Below, piece after piece: positions 46,541 to 58,737 of a stretch of 64,000 nucleotides of DNA. The notes beneath the pieces were generated by a model, which was given only the letters and a program-made list of their open reading frames with translations, was not told the origin of the DNA and ran no database searches. Made by a program: the position numbers and the translations under genes. This DNA comes from Lithospermum erythrorhizon (taxonomy: Eukaryota > Streptophyta > Magnoliopsida > Boraginales > Boraginaceae), in contig JADFUC010001001.1 in NCBI GenBank assembly GCA_019722365.1, positions 62,001 through 126,000 of the forward strand. Direction: 5' to 3'. Position 1 is the first letter of the stretch, and every line of letters starts with the position of its first letter.

Positions 46541-48860
46541 CGGTATGACTTGACTTGATATGGACTCGAGGCTTTACGGAGCTTGGAGTGGCGAGTTGGA
46601 TATTGTGTCTGGGCCAGGCGCAGGACGAGAATATGGTCTTTGACGTGAGATATGGTCAGAGCAGGGGTCTTGGCTTGGCCTTGATACTTGGATCCTTGAG
46701 ATATGGTGGATGGAGGGAGGCTTGGACCTCAAACGATGGATAGGTAAAATTTGGTGGTGGGCCAGCATGCTGACGTTGGAGTGGGCGTGGATCTTGACTC
46801 TCTTTCTTCAGACATCTTGAATTTGGATCTTGTACTTAACTTTGATATTGATTTCTTTAATTGGGGCGCTTGATGAGCCTTATAAACATTTGGGATTCTA
46901 AGCCTTGATGAGAGAGCTAGCCCGACTTCGCTTGTATCGATGTTGGATGTAGAGTAGAACTGACAACTTGATCATACTCTTTGATTTGACTTGGGATTGA
47001 GTGGGCGGTATTCACCATCAGCTAATGGGATGGTCGTCTCTTACTCTGGTATGTTTGGCTATTTGGTGTAGGAGGTAGGAGCCGGTGGCGCCGATCACTG
47101 CTCTGGTTTGAGGTAGTGGGGGGCAGGCGGTATTTAATGCGAACTTGTTGAGGGATAAGATAAGCCTGGCAACGTCGAATTCAGAGTTGTCAGCACTGCT
47201 GATGGTTTCGAGCGCCTTTGTATGTAGGAGGTAGGGGTTTCGGTGTTTCTTGCGAACTTGTTGGGAGGGGAGGCAACATTTGTTGGAGATTAGAGTTGTT
47301 AGCCTTGATGGTTTAGGCGCCCACTCCGGTAAAAGTGTCTCAAGCAACACTATTTTCCTTTGAATCTTCGGGAAATTTGGAGGTCACTCGGTGTCGCTGG
47401 CGATATTTCTTGAAAGGCTTTACGTAGGCTTTTAAAACTTAACTTTTGACTTGGAACTTTTATAATCGGCACCTTGTAATGAGTTTCGAGAAAATATGGG
47501 TATTTATAGGCTTTTTGGGCCTAGTTAGATTAATTCGGTTCGTTTCGGGTGGATCGTGGTCTGTTAATTTGATTTTGAGGCATGATCACAGATAGTAGAG
47601 ATATTTGAGATTAATATATTAAAATAATATTATTTTGGAGAGGTGAGGCGACTTTGGAAATTTCATTTGATTTCCACGGGTAAACATTACCTAGTTAAAT
47701 CACCCACTATTTTTACTCAGGCCGTTTGAGTTCGTTTGTCCAGAAAATTCGATTTTTGTTTTGATTTTCTCCTCCAATTTATTATTAAAACCCCATAAAT
47801 TTAGGGAACCCTATTCTAGTTTAAAATTAGGTTAAATTAATATTTAAACCCTAATTTTAACCTAAAATTAATATCAGTCTTTGGAATCCGAGACACATCG
47901 TTTCACATAGCTTGAATTTAGTTCGAGAAGCTCGGGTGAACTACCTGTCGACACGATGTCGTCGTGTGATCGGTTGTGGATTAATTAATGAATAATTCAT
48001 AAAAAATTAAATTTATTAATTAAAATTAATTAAAATTTCCATTAATACACATACTTGATCGATAAAAAAATCGAACACGATGTAAATAATAAGGGTTCCC
48101 GAAAAATGTCGAAATAGGGTTCAGGAATTCTGAAATTTGAATTTAATATATCGAGGAAATGTAGAGTCGAGATAGCAAGTGTGTTTAACCTGAAAAAAAT
48201 CTAAAATCTTAAAATACTTGTAAAATAAGCGCACGTATATTCTTGGGAGAGGGACTTTCCAAAATATTCGACGATTAAATCTTTGTTTAATCAGCGGTTA
48301 AGATGTAAGATCGGTGATATGGATCGGCCAAATCGAAGAAAGCTCGAAAACCTATATAAACCCCCCACCATGGCGAAAATTCTGGCCTCACTTGTGAAAA
48401 ATACAACAAAAATGTAGAGAGAGAATTTAGTAAAAAATAGCTTTTATTAAAAGCAGTCTCGAAATTAAGGTCAAGTCAAGACCATGATCAGGAGTCCAAC
48501 TCTTATCTTTGGATCAGAAATTCTTCAAGGCTGGAAGCACTAACAATGTCAAGTCGAAGACTAAGTCAGTAAGTCTGTCGATCTAGGATGTGGTGCGCTC
48601 TGTCAGGTCGTCTCGCGTCAAATCGAGACTTCAGATAATCAGGTTAGTGCGTAATGGTATAGCCTTGACACGATCATTTTAGGATCGTACATGAGTGGGC
48701 GCCAGTCTAAGTCAGTCCAAATTCGAAGGCTGGAAATCAAGATCAGTCAAAGCATATCGAGTCAATCCAGAGGCGTATGATAAATTCGGCCAATCAGTTT
48801 AGAAAGCGATAGATTGATAAATTCAGGCACGTCTTTGATCATCTTGCATGCAGGAAAGGA
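46541..48860. mobile_element. GC-richer decayed retroelement zone
   Basis: GC- and CG-rich compared with its flanks. It holds a two-unit tandem repeat (47067 and 47223 starts; TGTAGGAGGTAGG, GCGAACTTGTTG and GATGGTTT-GCGCC blocks) and a TATA-like CCTATATAAACCCC at 48349 in LTR-like context. The 110-codon minus frame 47350-47018 lies over the tandem repeat and shows no domain. I infer an old LTR element but could not define ends or pol motifs. Confidence 0.4.
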
Positions 48861-51120
48861 TTCAGAAGAGATTTTTATTATTGGTCCAGCATGCGTTATA
48901 AATAATAAAATCTTTCTACGCGTTACAATGACTATTGAGGAGCTCTTATTGGACATATATGGCACAATAAGTTTGAGAAGTTTGAAAAAATACCATGAGT
49001 CAACCCACATATTTGCCTAAATCTTCACAATTTTTTCATTTGAAGACAACCACATTTTAGTCATGAAATGACTATTATCTGCATATCGTTAATACTTGTA
49101 CGTCTCTTTCGCTTTTTTTTCATTCCTTTTCCCTCTCTTTAAAGAAATAATTATAATATGTTATGATATATTATTTTAGGTTACAATATATTATAATTTA
49201 TTAAATTATATCAAATCTAGTATAATACTCCGTATAATATAACAAGTTATCATGTATTATAATCCAACATCAGCTCATTTGTGTTTTTCTTTTAAGAGAT
49301 GGTTGAGACTATGTAGAATAATAGATTCAAATTAACAAGAATAATAGTTTTAAATTAACAAAAAATGTAATTTTTACCTCTATTTATACAAGTAGAATAT
49401 AGTATTGACATTGAATATGAAATTCACATTATTTTTTATATATATGTGGAGTGCACAATGTATTGTCTCTACTAAATGAAAAATACAAAACATGAATTAC
49501 ATCCTCCAAAAATTCAAAATTTAAATAACTTTTAAATATTTATTTTTTCTTTTCTAAATGAATTGTACTTCAATCACTTGTTCCATACTTGTAAATTGGT
49601 CACACTTTGAATATTTACGGTATTCATTCGTCTCGTTATATTGTTAACAACTCTGCACACAAAAATAAACGATTATACGTATGTACCATAACAATGTGTC
49701 CTCATTGAATATAATAAATATCCACACTAAGATAAATATAAATTACAACTAACAATGTGTCATCACAAATTTTACATACAAGAACAATTTGAAGTTAATG
49801 GATAATAATGTATCAAATTACATTATAATTTATTATAACATAGTGTGATACTTTACAACATATTATAGTTTATTATATGCTATTATGGTATATTATAATA
49901 TATTCAAATGAGTTGCTCCGTATTATACACATAACCATAATATACAACCCAATTTCATAGAAATCAGAATTAAAATAACCTAAAAGATTGAACATGACAT
50001 ATCATAATATATTTATAAAAACTCACATATTCATATGGCAATCTCGCTAAAACTCACAAAAGTTAAATAACACTTAAACAATGAACAAAATTAACACATA
50101 ACTAAAAAATTATTAACAAATCCATATTTTTAAAGTTTTTCCATAAATTATCATACAATAAAATGAATTATAATGCATTATAACGTATCATAATTCATTA
50201 TAATGTATTATATAAGATGCCACAATGTTTTTGAGATATCCATAGTAAAATTCTAAACAAATAACAAAATTCCATAGAAAAAGAGCATCAAAAAATATCA
50301 CAAAACAATCATATTTGAAACAAAATCCGTTACACTACAATATTTGGTCCGATTATTTAGTTAAAATTAACAATATCCAATATTTAGTTGAAAAATTTGT
50401 AATTCATGATAAACTTTAGAGAAACTATAAAAAACAAATATGTAATACACATTTATCTTCATACCAAGTATACTTATAGATCTATTAAATAAAGAAGTCA
50501 AATTACCATAAACTTACAAAAAAAAACTTTAAAAATTGCCAAAAATTTTCATGAATGTTAAAAATCTTCTCCACATTTGCATAAACTATGGTATTATATC
50601 ACAAATTTAGTGTTAAAGTTACCAACTTTAGAAATTGTAAGCTAAAGTTTAGAGAAAGGGGGAGTGTTTGAGAAATTAAAGTTAAAGGAAAAAGTGAAAA
50701 GAGTGGAAATGAAAAAATGAAGAGGGAAGGATGAGATTTTGGGGAATATGGAGTCTTGAAGGTAATGAGGTCATTTTACAAAATTAAGTGTGATATTTTT
50801 TTAATAAAAAATGTTTATGTGTATAAACAAATGTCATGGATTTATCATGATATTTTGCTCAATTTTCTATTGCCACAACAATCCTAAGTGGTACCCAATT
50901 TTGTTTCATTGGACATGCCCTGTTGTAATTGATACTGGCTTTTAATTACATTATCTTGAATGACAAACGAAAATTGACGATATTTTTACTAGGCATCAGA
51001 ATTGGTTGAAATTTGTACTCTCATAAAGCATCTTAACAAAAATGATCAATTGCCTTTTTATTGTAAAATTTTGCAAGAAAAAAAAGTTTGTTAAAGTTCC
51101 ACAAAGGGTGAGGGATAATA
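48861..51120. other. AT-rich tract with TATAATATATTATAATgtatta motifs
   Basis: Long AT-rich stretch. Between about 49155 and 50215 it is peppered with near-palindromic TATTATAAT/ATTATAATA words and TACTCCGTATAAT-type motifs. No gene. The complementary short frames at 48762-49020 have no recognisable domain. The last 500 bp probably belongs to the NAC gene's upstream region. Confidence 0.4.
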
Positions 51121-51147
51121 GGATACCCCTCCCTTTTTTTTAATCTC

Positions 51148-51165
51148 CACGTGTTATCTATATAA
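51148..51165 (+). promoter_or_regulatory. G-box/ABRE and TATA upstream of NAC gene
   Basis: CCACGTGT at 51147-51154 contains the CACGTG G-box (ACGTG ABRE core), bound by bZIP and bHLH factors in ABA and light responses. TATATAA follows at 51159-51165, about 257 bp before the start codon. A second TATA-like word (CAATAAAAAG, 51317-51326) is closer to the ATG, so the true start site is unresolved. Confidence 0.45.
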
Positions 51166-51421
51166 GGAATGGAGATAATATTAAATTATGTTTTGCATGG
51201 TCCTGCTGGTATGGGATGCATTACTAATTCTTCCAAGTGTGATAACAAGTTAAAAGTAAAAAATCAAGAATAATGCAAATTGCAATCAAACATAGATGAG
51301 GACAAAATTCCTCTTCAATAAAAAGCCTAGCTCTCTCCTTGCAAACATTTCAAAAACTCTTCCTCTTCTCTCTCATTTTCTTGAATATTTAAAGCAAATA
51401 TTTTGCTAGTAGAAAGTGAAC

Positions 51422-52542
51422 ATGGAAGGAAAACACACCTCTAATCTCCCTCCTGGTTTTAGGTTCCATCCTACTGATGAAGAATTAATCATTTATTATC
51501 TCAAAAACCAAGCTATATCAAAGCCATGCCCTGTTTCAATCATCCCTGAAGTTGATATTTACAAATTTGATCCTTGGGATTTGCCTGGTAATTATATTTA
51601 ACTATTAAGTTTATTTTTCTTTCTTTTCCCAAAACTTCATTTCTATACTTTTTTTTAATTATTTAATTCATACCAAAATCGAACCGAGACGACGTCATTG
51701 CCAGTAATATTTCGTGACACCACTAGACTTTCAATACTTAATGTTTTTATTAATAATGGGAATTTTGGAATGCAGAGAAAGCAGAATTTGGAGAGAATGA
51801 GTGGTATTTCTTCACTCCAAGAGATAGGAAATACCCAAATGGAGTAAGGCCTAATAGAGCTGCTTTATCAGGTTATTGGAAAGCCACTGGAACAGACAAG
51901 GCCATCTATAGTGGATCCAAATATGTAGGAGTTAAGAAAGCTCTTGTATTTTACAAAGGAAAACCACCTAAGGGTATCAAGACTGATTGGATTATGCATG
52001 AGTATAAATTAAGTGATTCAAGGTCTCTACCTAACAAGCATAATGGTTCCATGAAGGTAAACTTATTATTATTTTCTTTAATTAAAATTCTGTCGAGCCT
52101 TTGATTCAATTTAAGCTCGCTTACATGCCTACTCTTCTGTCTACCATTATCTAATAAATAAATTTTTTATGTGTTTCAGTTGGATGATTGGGTCTTGTGT
52201 AGGATCTACTTGAAGAAGAATACATCAAGGACTCTTGATATAAAAGCTGAAGATTCAAGTGATCATATATCATCTACTTCTGCTGAGGTTGAAGAAATGA
52301 AATTATTACCAAGACCATGTTCTTTAACTCATTTATGGGAATTTGATTACTTAGGTTCAATGACTTCAGTATCACAACTTTTCAATGACAATCCACATAA
52401 TGCAACATTTGATAATCAAACAATTGCAAGTAGCCAAGGATATGTGCCCAATCAGGATGCAATGAATTTCCAAGTGAATAATCAAGGGAATTTATTGAGC
52501 CAACAAATATATATGAACAATCATGGATTTGGATTTCAGTGA
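51422..52542 (+). CDS. NAP: NAC transcription factor, NAP (NAC029) clade
   Basis: Plant-specific transcription factor of the NAC family. Its best relative from memory is Arabidopsis NAP/ANAC029, an ABA-linked promoter of leaf senescence. Exons 51422-51587, 51776-52056 and 52180-52542 encode 269 residues (AtNAP 268), with the usual NAC intron positions. Subdomains in order: [14 protein letters not shown] (A, residues ~10-23), [14 protein letters not shown] (B), [16 protein letters not shown] and [11 protein letters not shown] (C), [17 protein letters not shown] and DWIMHEYKL (D), DDWVLCRIY (E, residues ~152-160). The divergent C-terminus keeps a [19 protein letters not shown] motif typical of NAP proteins and ends Gln/Asn-rich, a likely activation region. 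A GTG six bases upstream is in frame, but ATG 51422 gives the family N-terminus. Intact, with canonical introns. Nuclear by family. Confidence 0.96.
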
Positions 52543-53850
52543 TCATCAGCATGCATGATTATTATCTTGATTCTTGAAAATAGAGGATTGAATGAAGGAA
52601 TGAAATGATTTACTGTTGCAACTGTTGATAAGTTTGTAGTTTGTATTAGGATAATTTACTAATTAGGCTTGCAATGATTGTTACATAATTGTCCTTTTGG
52701 TTATTTACAATTTATCTTGATCATCATATCAGTCAACTACTGGTAAAATTTGACTTTTTGGAATATATAGTATTTATTTTGGCTATTGGATTTGGTATAC
52801 TCCTTTATGGCATTCGCTAAAACCTAAAAGATATTTAATACTGTAATGAAAATATATATTTTTTACATAAAATTCTCCATACCACATGCGCATCTTTATT
52901 AACGAGGAAACAATATCTGCTACCTAAATAGTGTTTTTTTAATGCTTGAAATAAGCGTATGCCGTGAGCGTAATTTTTTTAACTACCACACTTACAAATA
53001 GAGGAAATGAAAATAAGCATTCGCTCAATTCTTTCTGCTTGTTTGGGTGTGTGTATAACAACTTCGGCTTTATTAACATACAAAAAAAAAGAATTAATTT
53101 GAAATTTTTATCTTGAACACATAGAAAAGACGATTAAGATAAAATATACGTATAAAATATTAATTTGAATCAAAATTATTATGATATTTATTGATATATT
53201 TTCATCACAATTTATAAGCTTTATAGAAATTAAAAATTTATTTAGTAACCAAAATAAAAAATGTGACTTTGCTTTTAAGATGAGGGTACAATAATACAAT
53301 GTCAAAACCAACTTACCCACATTACACTATAAAATCAAAGAACTCGAGGAATATATGACCTAATGAGAAAAAAGAATGATAAAAATAGGATGGAGAAAAA
53401 AGAGTGATCATTTTACACTACATTGATGCCCATTATTACTCTTTTGATTCTAAGTAATGAAAATAACCTTTTAATTAAAAGGATACTATAGCTTCCACAA
53501 AACGATTTTTACATTGAATCGATTAATAAATTAAATCCATTTTAGAAGGTAAATTATAATAATAGCACGTCTGATGGAGTTAAACTTATAAGTTATGTAA
53601 TTTATCATCTAAATTGGAGCAGATTTAACAACCTGACACCAATGCACACAATCGTGAGTTATTAATTGCACATTACTAATGAAGTTTGAACTAGTCCAGG
53701 TTTATTTATATTATTATGAAAGCTTCGATGGTGGAACTATGGGGAATTAGCTAGATGGGTAGTCGTTCCTAATTTTCTCTAAAATAAAATTATATAATTG
53801 AAAGATAAAATTTAATTATTTATTTTTTCAAAAATTATTTTATTTGACAC
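52543..53850. other. NAC 3' flank, no gene
   Basis: NAC 3' UTR, then AT-rich intergenic sequence. The 70-codon minus frame at 53320-53108 is hydrophobic and AT-driven, not a gene. Confidence 0.4.
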
Positions 53851-53851
53851 T

Positions 53852-54449
53852 TGTTAATGTCGCGTTCATGTCGAAGTCGGTGTATTCTGGGTTAATATAT
53901 AAGATTTTAGACTTCTTCCATCTATTATTAGTGGTTTAGAATGAAACCACAAAATCTTAATATGGTATCGAGGCTGAGGTTCGTGGTGATGAGGCACGTG
54001 TAACTTGTAGATGTTAAATTCGAATCTTTGGCGAAATGTCATGTTGCGGGGAGGGGCAGTTGTGGGGAGAGTGTTAATGTCACCGTTCCTTTGTCGGAAG
54101 TCGATGTCCTCCGAGATTCGATATATAAGGTCTTGAATTTACTCGCCCCATCATGCGTCGGTTTTTAGAGTGTAGGCTACTTCCTCATCATAATTGGTTT
54201 TAGTAAAACCTCGAGACTCTTATCGTGATATCGAGATCGAGGCTACCGTGGTGATGAGCCGCGTGTAACCCTGCCGATGTTAAATTCCGGCGAAGTATAA
54301 TGCCTCCGAGGAGGGTTACAAGTGAGGGAGAGTGTTAAAGTGAAATGTCAGATATCGATAGTTGGTGTCCTCCCGGTTAATATATAAGATCTTGGTTACT
54401 CCCTCTATTGTCAATTGGTTTTAGAATGGAACCCCACAAATACTTATCA
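53852..54449 (+). mobile_element. Tandem TRIM array with three LTRs
   Basis: LTR-like units begin TGTTAATGTC/TGTTAAAGTG at 53852, 54072 and 54333. Each carries a TTAATATATAAGATCTTG-type block and TTGGTTTTAGAATGGAACC-type block near its end. After the first and second LTRs comes TGGTATCGAGGC / TGATATCGAGAT, close to the initiator-Met tRNA primer site TGGTATCAGAGC. Then follows ~105 bp containing GGTGATGAG(G/C)C(A/G)CGTGTAAC and a G-rich polypurine end (GGGGAGAG / GAGGGAGAG) immediately before the next LTR. No coding capacity. This is the structure of a TRIM (terminal-repeat retrotransposon in miniature) in LTR-int-LTR-int-LTR form. Flanks GACAC and GACCC may be an eroded target duplication. 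Confidence 0.8.
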
Positions 54450-55124
54450 GACCCCTACATGGCTACATTTCTATATTTTTTCATGTTTAATCATTTTATA
54501 TAATTTCTTTATCATTTCCAAATAATTTTTTTGGCTCACCACCAATAACTACTAGGCCTGTTGTCGGTCGGTTCGGTCTGAATTATTCAATATCGGGGAG
54601 CCGCCCAAAAGAGGAACAAGGTAAACCGAAACCGGACCGAAAATATTTCGGATATAAAAAATGTACCGGTCTGCAGGCAGGAAGTAAACCGGTAGTGCAG
54701 GACAACTTGAAAATATGAGACAATTCAAAAAACTGAAAAAAGTATCCAAAATAACCGATAATATCGAAAAAAGTATTCAAAGTATCCAACACAAGTATCC
54801 AACAAAAGTATCCAAAAACGATTATCCGAAAAACGATTATGGAGATTTTTGAAACAATTGCAATTTGAAGTCTCAGAACATTTTCATCATAGGCATTATG
54901 CAGATTTCAAGTTGCTGTTGTTGAAGTTGTTGCCGGTTCGGCACCGAAATGATATTGCAAAGACTCGTCTTGTGGTTCTTCAAGCTGCATATAAAAATAC
55001 AAAAGCGAGTTTTTAATTTTGTTAAAGCAGGTTTGAAAAATGAAATACAAACAGTTTGAAAAATAAAATACAAACAATTTAGGTAGTTAATTAAATTACA
55101 ATACTTTGACTATGCCGCTCTTAC

Positions 55125-55665
55125 AGGCTATAGTCTCCTTGACCCCGATCGCCTCCCATAAAGTAACACATTTCAGCATTATCAATTTTCATAGAAGATC
55201 TTTTAGGATCGATAACCCTTTCAACTAAAGTAGATTGACGAGTAGTAAACGAGGAATAGAGAGAATGTCCTTTGCCAACCTACTAAGAATAGGGTACTTT
55301 GCTTCATTACCCATCCACCATGTTAAAACATCAAACTTAGTCCCCGGGAACCTTGATGGAGCCTCGTAGAGGTAGTGCTCAAGATACGTCTTTGCGTTAC
55401 TAGAGTCCTCAGTTTCAAAAATATCTGAAACTCCCTCTTTACTAAGCGAACATGTCTTATCTCACTTCTTTATTAGTTTGTGATCTTTGAGCATCATTTT
55501 TTGAAGGTTTCCACATACAATTGAAACAAGGACTCTAAATTGATTTTGACTCTTCTTGATGAGCTTTTCTTCATCCCGGGATTTGGATACAAGAATTGAT
55601 ACACCCATCTAATGAAGATCATCTTATACCTATCAAGAAGAGTGGCAAATAACCTTAGAGTAGCA
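55125..55665 (-). pseudogene. hAT transposase C-terminal (dimerisation) remnant
   Basis: Minus-strand frames read LFDRYKMIFIRWVYQFLYP, LESLFQLYVETFQ, YLEHYLYEAPSRF and FDVLTWWMGNEAKYPILSRL, then AKDILSIP. The FDVL-WW-N--KYP-LSR-A-DILSIP run is the signature of the hATC dimerisation domain that ends plant hAT transposases. One in-frame stop and a frameshift follow. A terminal MCYFMGGDRG stretch lies near 55160. Confidence 0.85.
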
Positions 55666-55689
55666 ACCTAGTAGGTAGAAGAACAGATT

Positions 55690-56090
55690 GGCCTCAGATT
55701 TCTATTTCATCATAGGCATAAGGCCTCGTAATCCTGAGCCTTGATTCATAAAGGCGGCGTAATCCTGAGGCAAGCTGATTCGTAAGAGCGTAATCACAAA
55801 GACATGATTCATAAGGCGTGACTGACACATTCATAAGGCAGCAGGCAACACACATGATAAGCCTCGAAATGTAATATTTCATCATAAGCATAACTGATAA
55901 GGCAGAAAAAGTATGACAGATCAGCCTCGAAATGTAATATTTCATCATAGGCATAAGCGTGGCATGCTTGATAAGGCGGCAAAAAGTAAAATGAAGCAAC
56001 ATAATACAATGGCAACATACATGATAAGCCTCAGAAATGTAAATGCAACAAGAGAGTAGAATGACAACATTTATAGTGTATTTCATCATT
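55690..56090. repeat. Subrepeats inside hAT element
   Basis: GCCTCGAAATGTAATATTTC followed by ATCATA(A/G)GCATA occurs at 55861 and 55924, with a shortened copy at 56028 and a related TTTCATCATAGGCATAAGG at 55705. The spacer units share GATAAGGC(A/G)G. The array interrupts the transposase coding sequence. The overlapping minus-strand ORFs here are repeat translations. Confidence 0.65.
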
Positions 56091-56217
56091 GGCAGATCAG
56101 TGAATTAACTAGTACATTGGATCAAGAACAACACAGTAGATGCTCGACATATTGGTGTGACCCGACATTTGTCATCTTCGATTCTAAACTCACTTAGCAA
56201 GCATTTGCAAGTGAGGG

Positions 56218-56510
56218 TTAGGGAACTGAAACTATGCTTATCAAGTAAAACCTTGACCCTATAAAGCTCAGCCAAGAAAAGATTGACAGTTGGATAGGAT
56301 GTCCCACTAATAATTGCTGTAACATCAGCAAAACTTCCAAAAAATTACAAATGTCATAAACTACTTCCCAATCAAGGGCATCAGGCAAATAATGCATAAA
56401 TGCACTATTTTCCTCTGCATATCTAGGCCACACATCTTTGTAAAAGTAGGTCGTGGACAACATCAACCAAGTTGAGTTCCATCTTGTTTTGGTATCCAAC
56501 ACTTGCGATC
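56218..56510 (-). pseudogene. hAT transposase middle segment
   Basis: A minus frame reads LDTKTRWNSTWLML, then YKDVWPRYAEENSAF, then VYDICNFLEVLL. TRWNSTWLML and the following FLEVL segment are diagnostic of the RICESLEEPER/DAYSLEEPER-like hAT transposases of plants. The frame breaks on the right about 35 bp before the nested LTR begins. Confidence 0.85.
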
Positions 56511-56543
56511 ACATTTGCGTCGATGAGAATTGATTCCACTTTT

Positions 56544-57612
56544 TGTTATGCCGTTCTGCGACAATTGTGTATCGATTCATTTTACGGTTTGGTTAAATGA
56601 AGTTGCGGAACTTGAATGTACACCTTAGTAATTGTATATTACTAATTGTGGGTTCTCATGATGATAATTGAAGAGTTATGGGCGATTCTTTAGATCTTTT
56701 CGTTAATCGTTATAATAATAGTAATTGGTCAATTATTATTATTATTATACAGCTTACTATTGTAGCCTTGAGCCTAGAAGGTCACACACATACAATGATA
56801 TTGAGAATAGTATTTCATGAATGAAATTAAAGCGAGACTTGTATATTGAGAGATGTATTCCTCGGTATTCATATATTTGTTAAAATACCATATTGATGAA
56901 TATCGATTGGTTAGACTTGAAGTTTAATCAATTAAGCGGTTGAAATCGATGAATAACTTTGGTAAGTTGTTAAGTGATTCGTTAATGTTTTAATTGACTT
57001 CTTAAGTTAATTAAATAGAACAAACTTCAACAGTAACTTCGTTATTTAATTAGAAGCTTCATGCGGTCTAATTAAGTTACCGAGTTAAGCGATTTCTTAA
57101 CGAGTTACTTAACGAGTGGAATTTTGGGACTTGGTATTTAGAAAAGGGATTAAGGTTTTTATCAAATCGAAAAAAACCTTAGCCCATCTCTAAAATAGTA
57201 AGCCCACTCCCCGAAATTGGAAGAGTTTTTCTCTTCCAATTTTATTCATCTTCAAACTCTAGCAAGTTCAAGTACTCGGTTCGTTTCCCTCTTGGTGTGT
57301 GCAATCTAGAGGACATCATTTCGGTGTTGAACAAGTTTTGGAGAGGACATTGAAGGGGCATTCACGTGGGGTTGCTTGTGTGGTTTTGGGTTCATTCGTC
57401 TTCCGTTGCAATGTAAGAATTCTTGTATTCATACATGTATATTTTGTGTTTAGATTAATATACATCATTTGAGGATCCGGGATGTATGAATTGGTGTTTA
57501 TCACGAATGAATTCATACTGGGTCTAGCAATACGCCCACCGAGTTGCGAAATAAATCTCACCATTCTTTTCAAATGTCTACATCTGGTTTGAATTAAGTA
57601 GAGTATCTAACA
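56544..57612 (+). mobile_element. Copia-like LTR nested in hAT element
   Basis: Starts TGTTATGCCG and ends GTATCTAACA (TGTTA/TAACA inverted termini), ~1.07 kb. It splits the hAT transposase between its TRWNST segment and its upstream TTDLWWSGEQR segment. Its first ~580 bp align with positions 526-1 of the window in reverse. No clean 5-bp target duplication was seen at these boundaries, so either end could be off by several bases. No internal coding region is present, so it is probably a solo LTR. The 85-codon minus frame at 57573-57316 is a shadow. Confidence 0.6.
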
Positions 57613-57739
57613 CCGTTTCCTAATCTTACAACAGCGAGGCTTTATCGATTCAAGACCATCTTGCACTAACGAGGTTGATATATGTACTGACGCCTCACAT
57701 GAAATAATTTACCTTCTAATGGTATATTTCTCTATTAGT

Positions 57740-58020
57740 GTAGTCTAACTTGATCTATTAATGCAATTATCATTATTTGACGTTATCTGAAATAGATCTG
57801 ACATTATCCACAATATTCAATCATCCATCACTTTAATAAGTTCTCTAGCAAGAACCTCTCCAGAATGAGGTGGAGGCACATTCTTAAAAGCTAAGACTCT
57901 TTTGTGAAGCTGCCATTTTGCATCAATAAAATGTGATGTAACAGTCATGTAGCCTATTCTTTGTTCACCGGACCACCACAAATCAGTTGTCAAACTAATC
58001 CTATTAACTAAGGACATAGA
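57740..58020 (-). pseudogene. hAT transposase catalytic-domain segment
   Basis: A minus frame reads RISLTTDLWWSGEQRIGYM and TVTSHFIDAKWQLHKRVLAF, then PPHSGEVLARELIKVMDD. This is the conserved TTD-W-S----GYM-VT-HFID--W-L-KRVL-F run of hAT transposases and includes a catalytic Asp. A degraded DN motif follows near 57770. Confidence 0.88.
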
Positions 58021-58229
58021 CTTTTCATGCTTGCTTTCTACCGTTCATGCATGTTTGACAATCGATCTTAACGGTATTCTAATAATCCTTTGATACGCGG
58101 ATATATTTTTTCAGAACATAAAATTATACCTTGGTAGTAGCAAAGGAAATTCATGACTTATAATATCGTATGAGCCTTGAGTACCTGCAACATAGCGTGA
58201 TTGTATTGCCGTATGAGACTTAAATCTTA

Positions 58230-58558
58230 TTTCACTCCGAACAAGCTTGCAAGTGTTTTTACCATTAAGTGCTTTTGTGTACTTGGTATCGCCAAATTAA
58301 TGCAGACTCTGCGCATTGGCATTTCAACTTTTTAGTACCATCAGGGGGAAACAAGCAACAACCGTCTACGGAATGAACAATTGATTTTTTGGCACAAGGT
58401 GCCTTGCCATAAGCATTTCTTTCAATCGAGGGTGCTTGGCTGTCTTGGGTGGCGGCGGTTGACGTCGTTATTTGTGATACGGATATCAAGCGTCTGCGCT
58501 GATCGACTCCGCTGATTATCTGCGTCATAAATGATATCAATATCAATATCAATATCAT
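58230..58558 (-). pseudogene. hAT transposase N-terminal BED-finger remnant
   Basis: The minus frame 58558-58265 ends with FPPDGTKKLKCQC, the first half of a BED-type zinc finger. A shifted frame continues INLAIPSTQKHL, the second half, so a frameshift splits the finger. A Ser/Thr-rich leader precedes it. It is the N-terminus of the same dead transposase. Confidence 0.75.
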
Positions 58559-58737
58559 CCATGATGGGACTAACTGAAGAATCTTGAAAAGACATATGAA
58601 AGAGAATTAATTATTCAAATTAAGATAACAACAAAATTGAAACAGTAACAATCTTATTTGTTAATTACACATATATACAATTTACAACGGACAAAATTGA
58701 ATACATTAAGTCCCATAATGGCGAGAAACATTATAAA

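Noticed and set aside
46555..47350. ORFs of 62-110 codons as genes
   Set aside because: They cover a tandem repeat in a decayed retroelement zone and show no splice structure or family motif.
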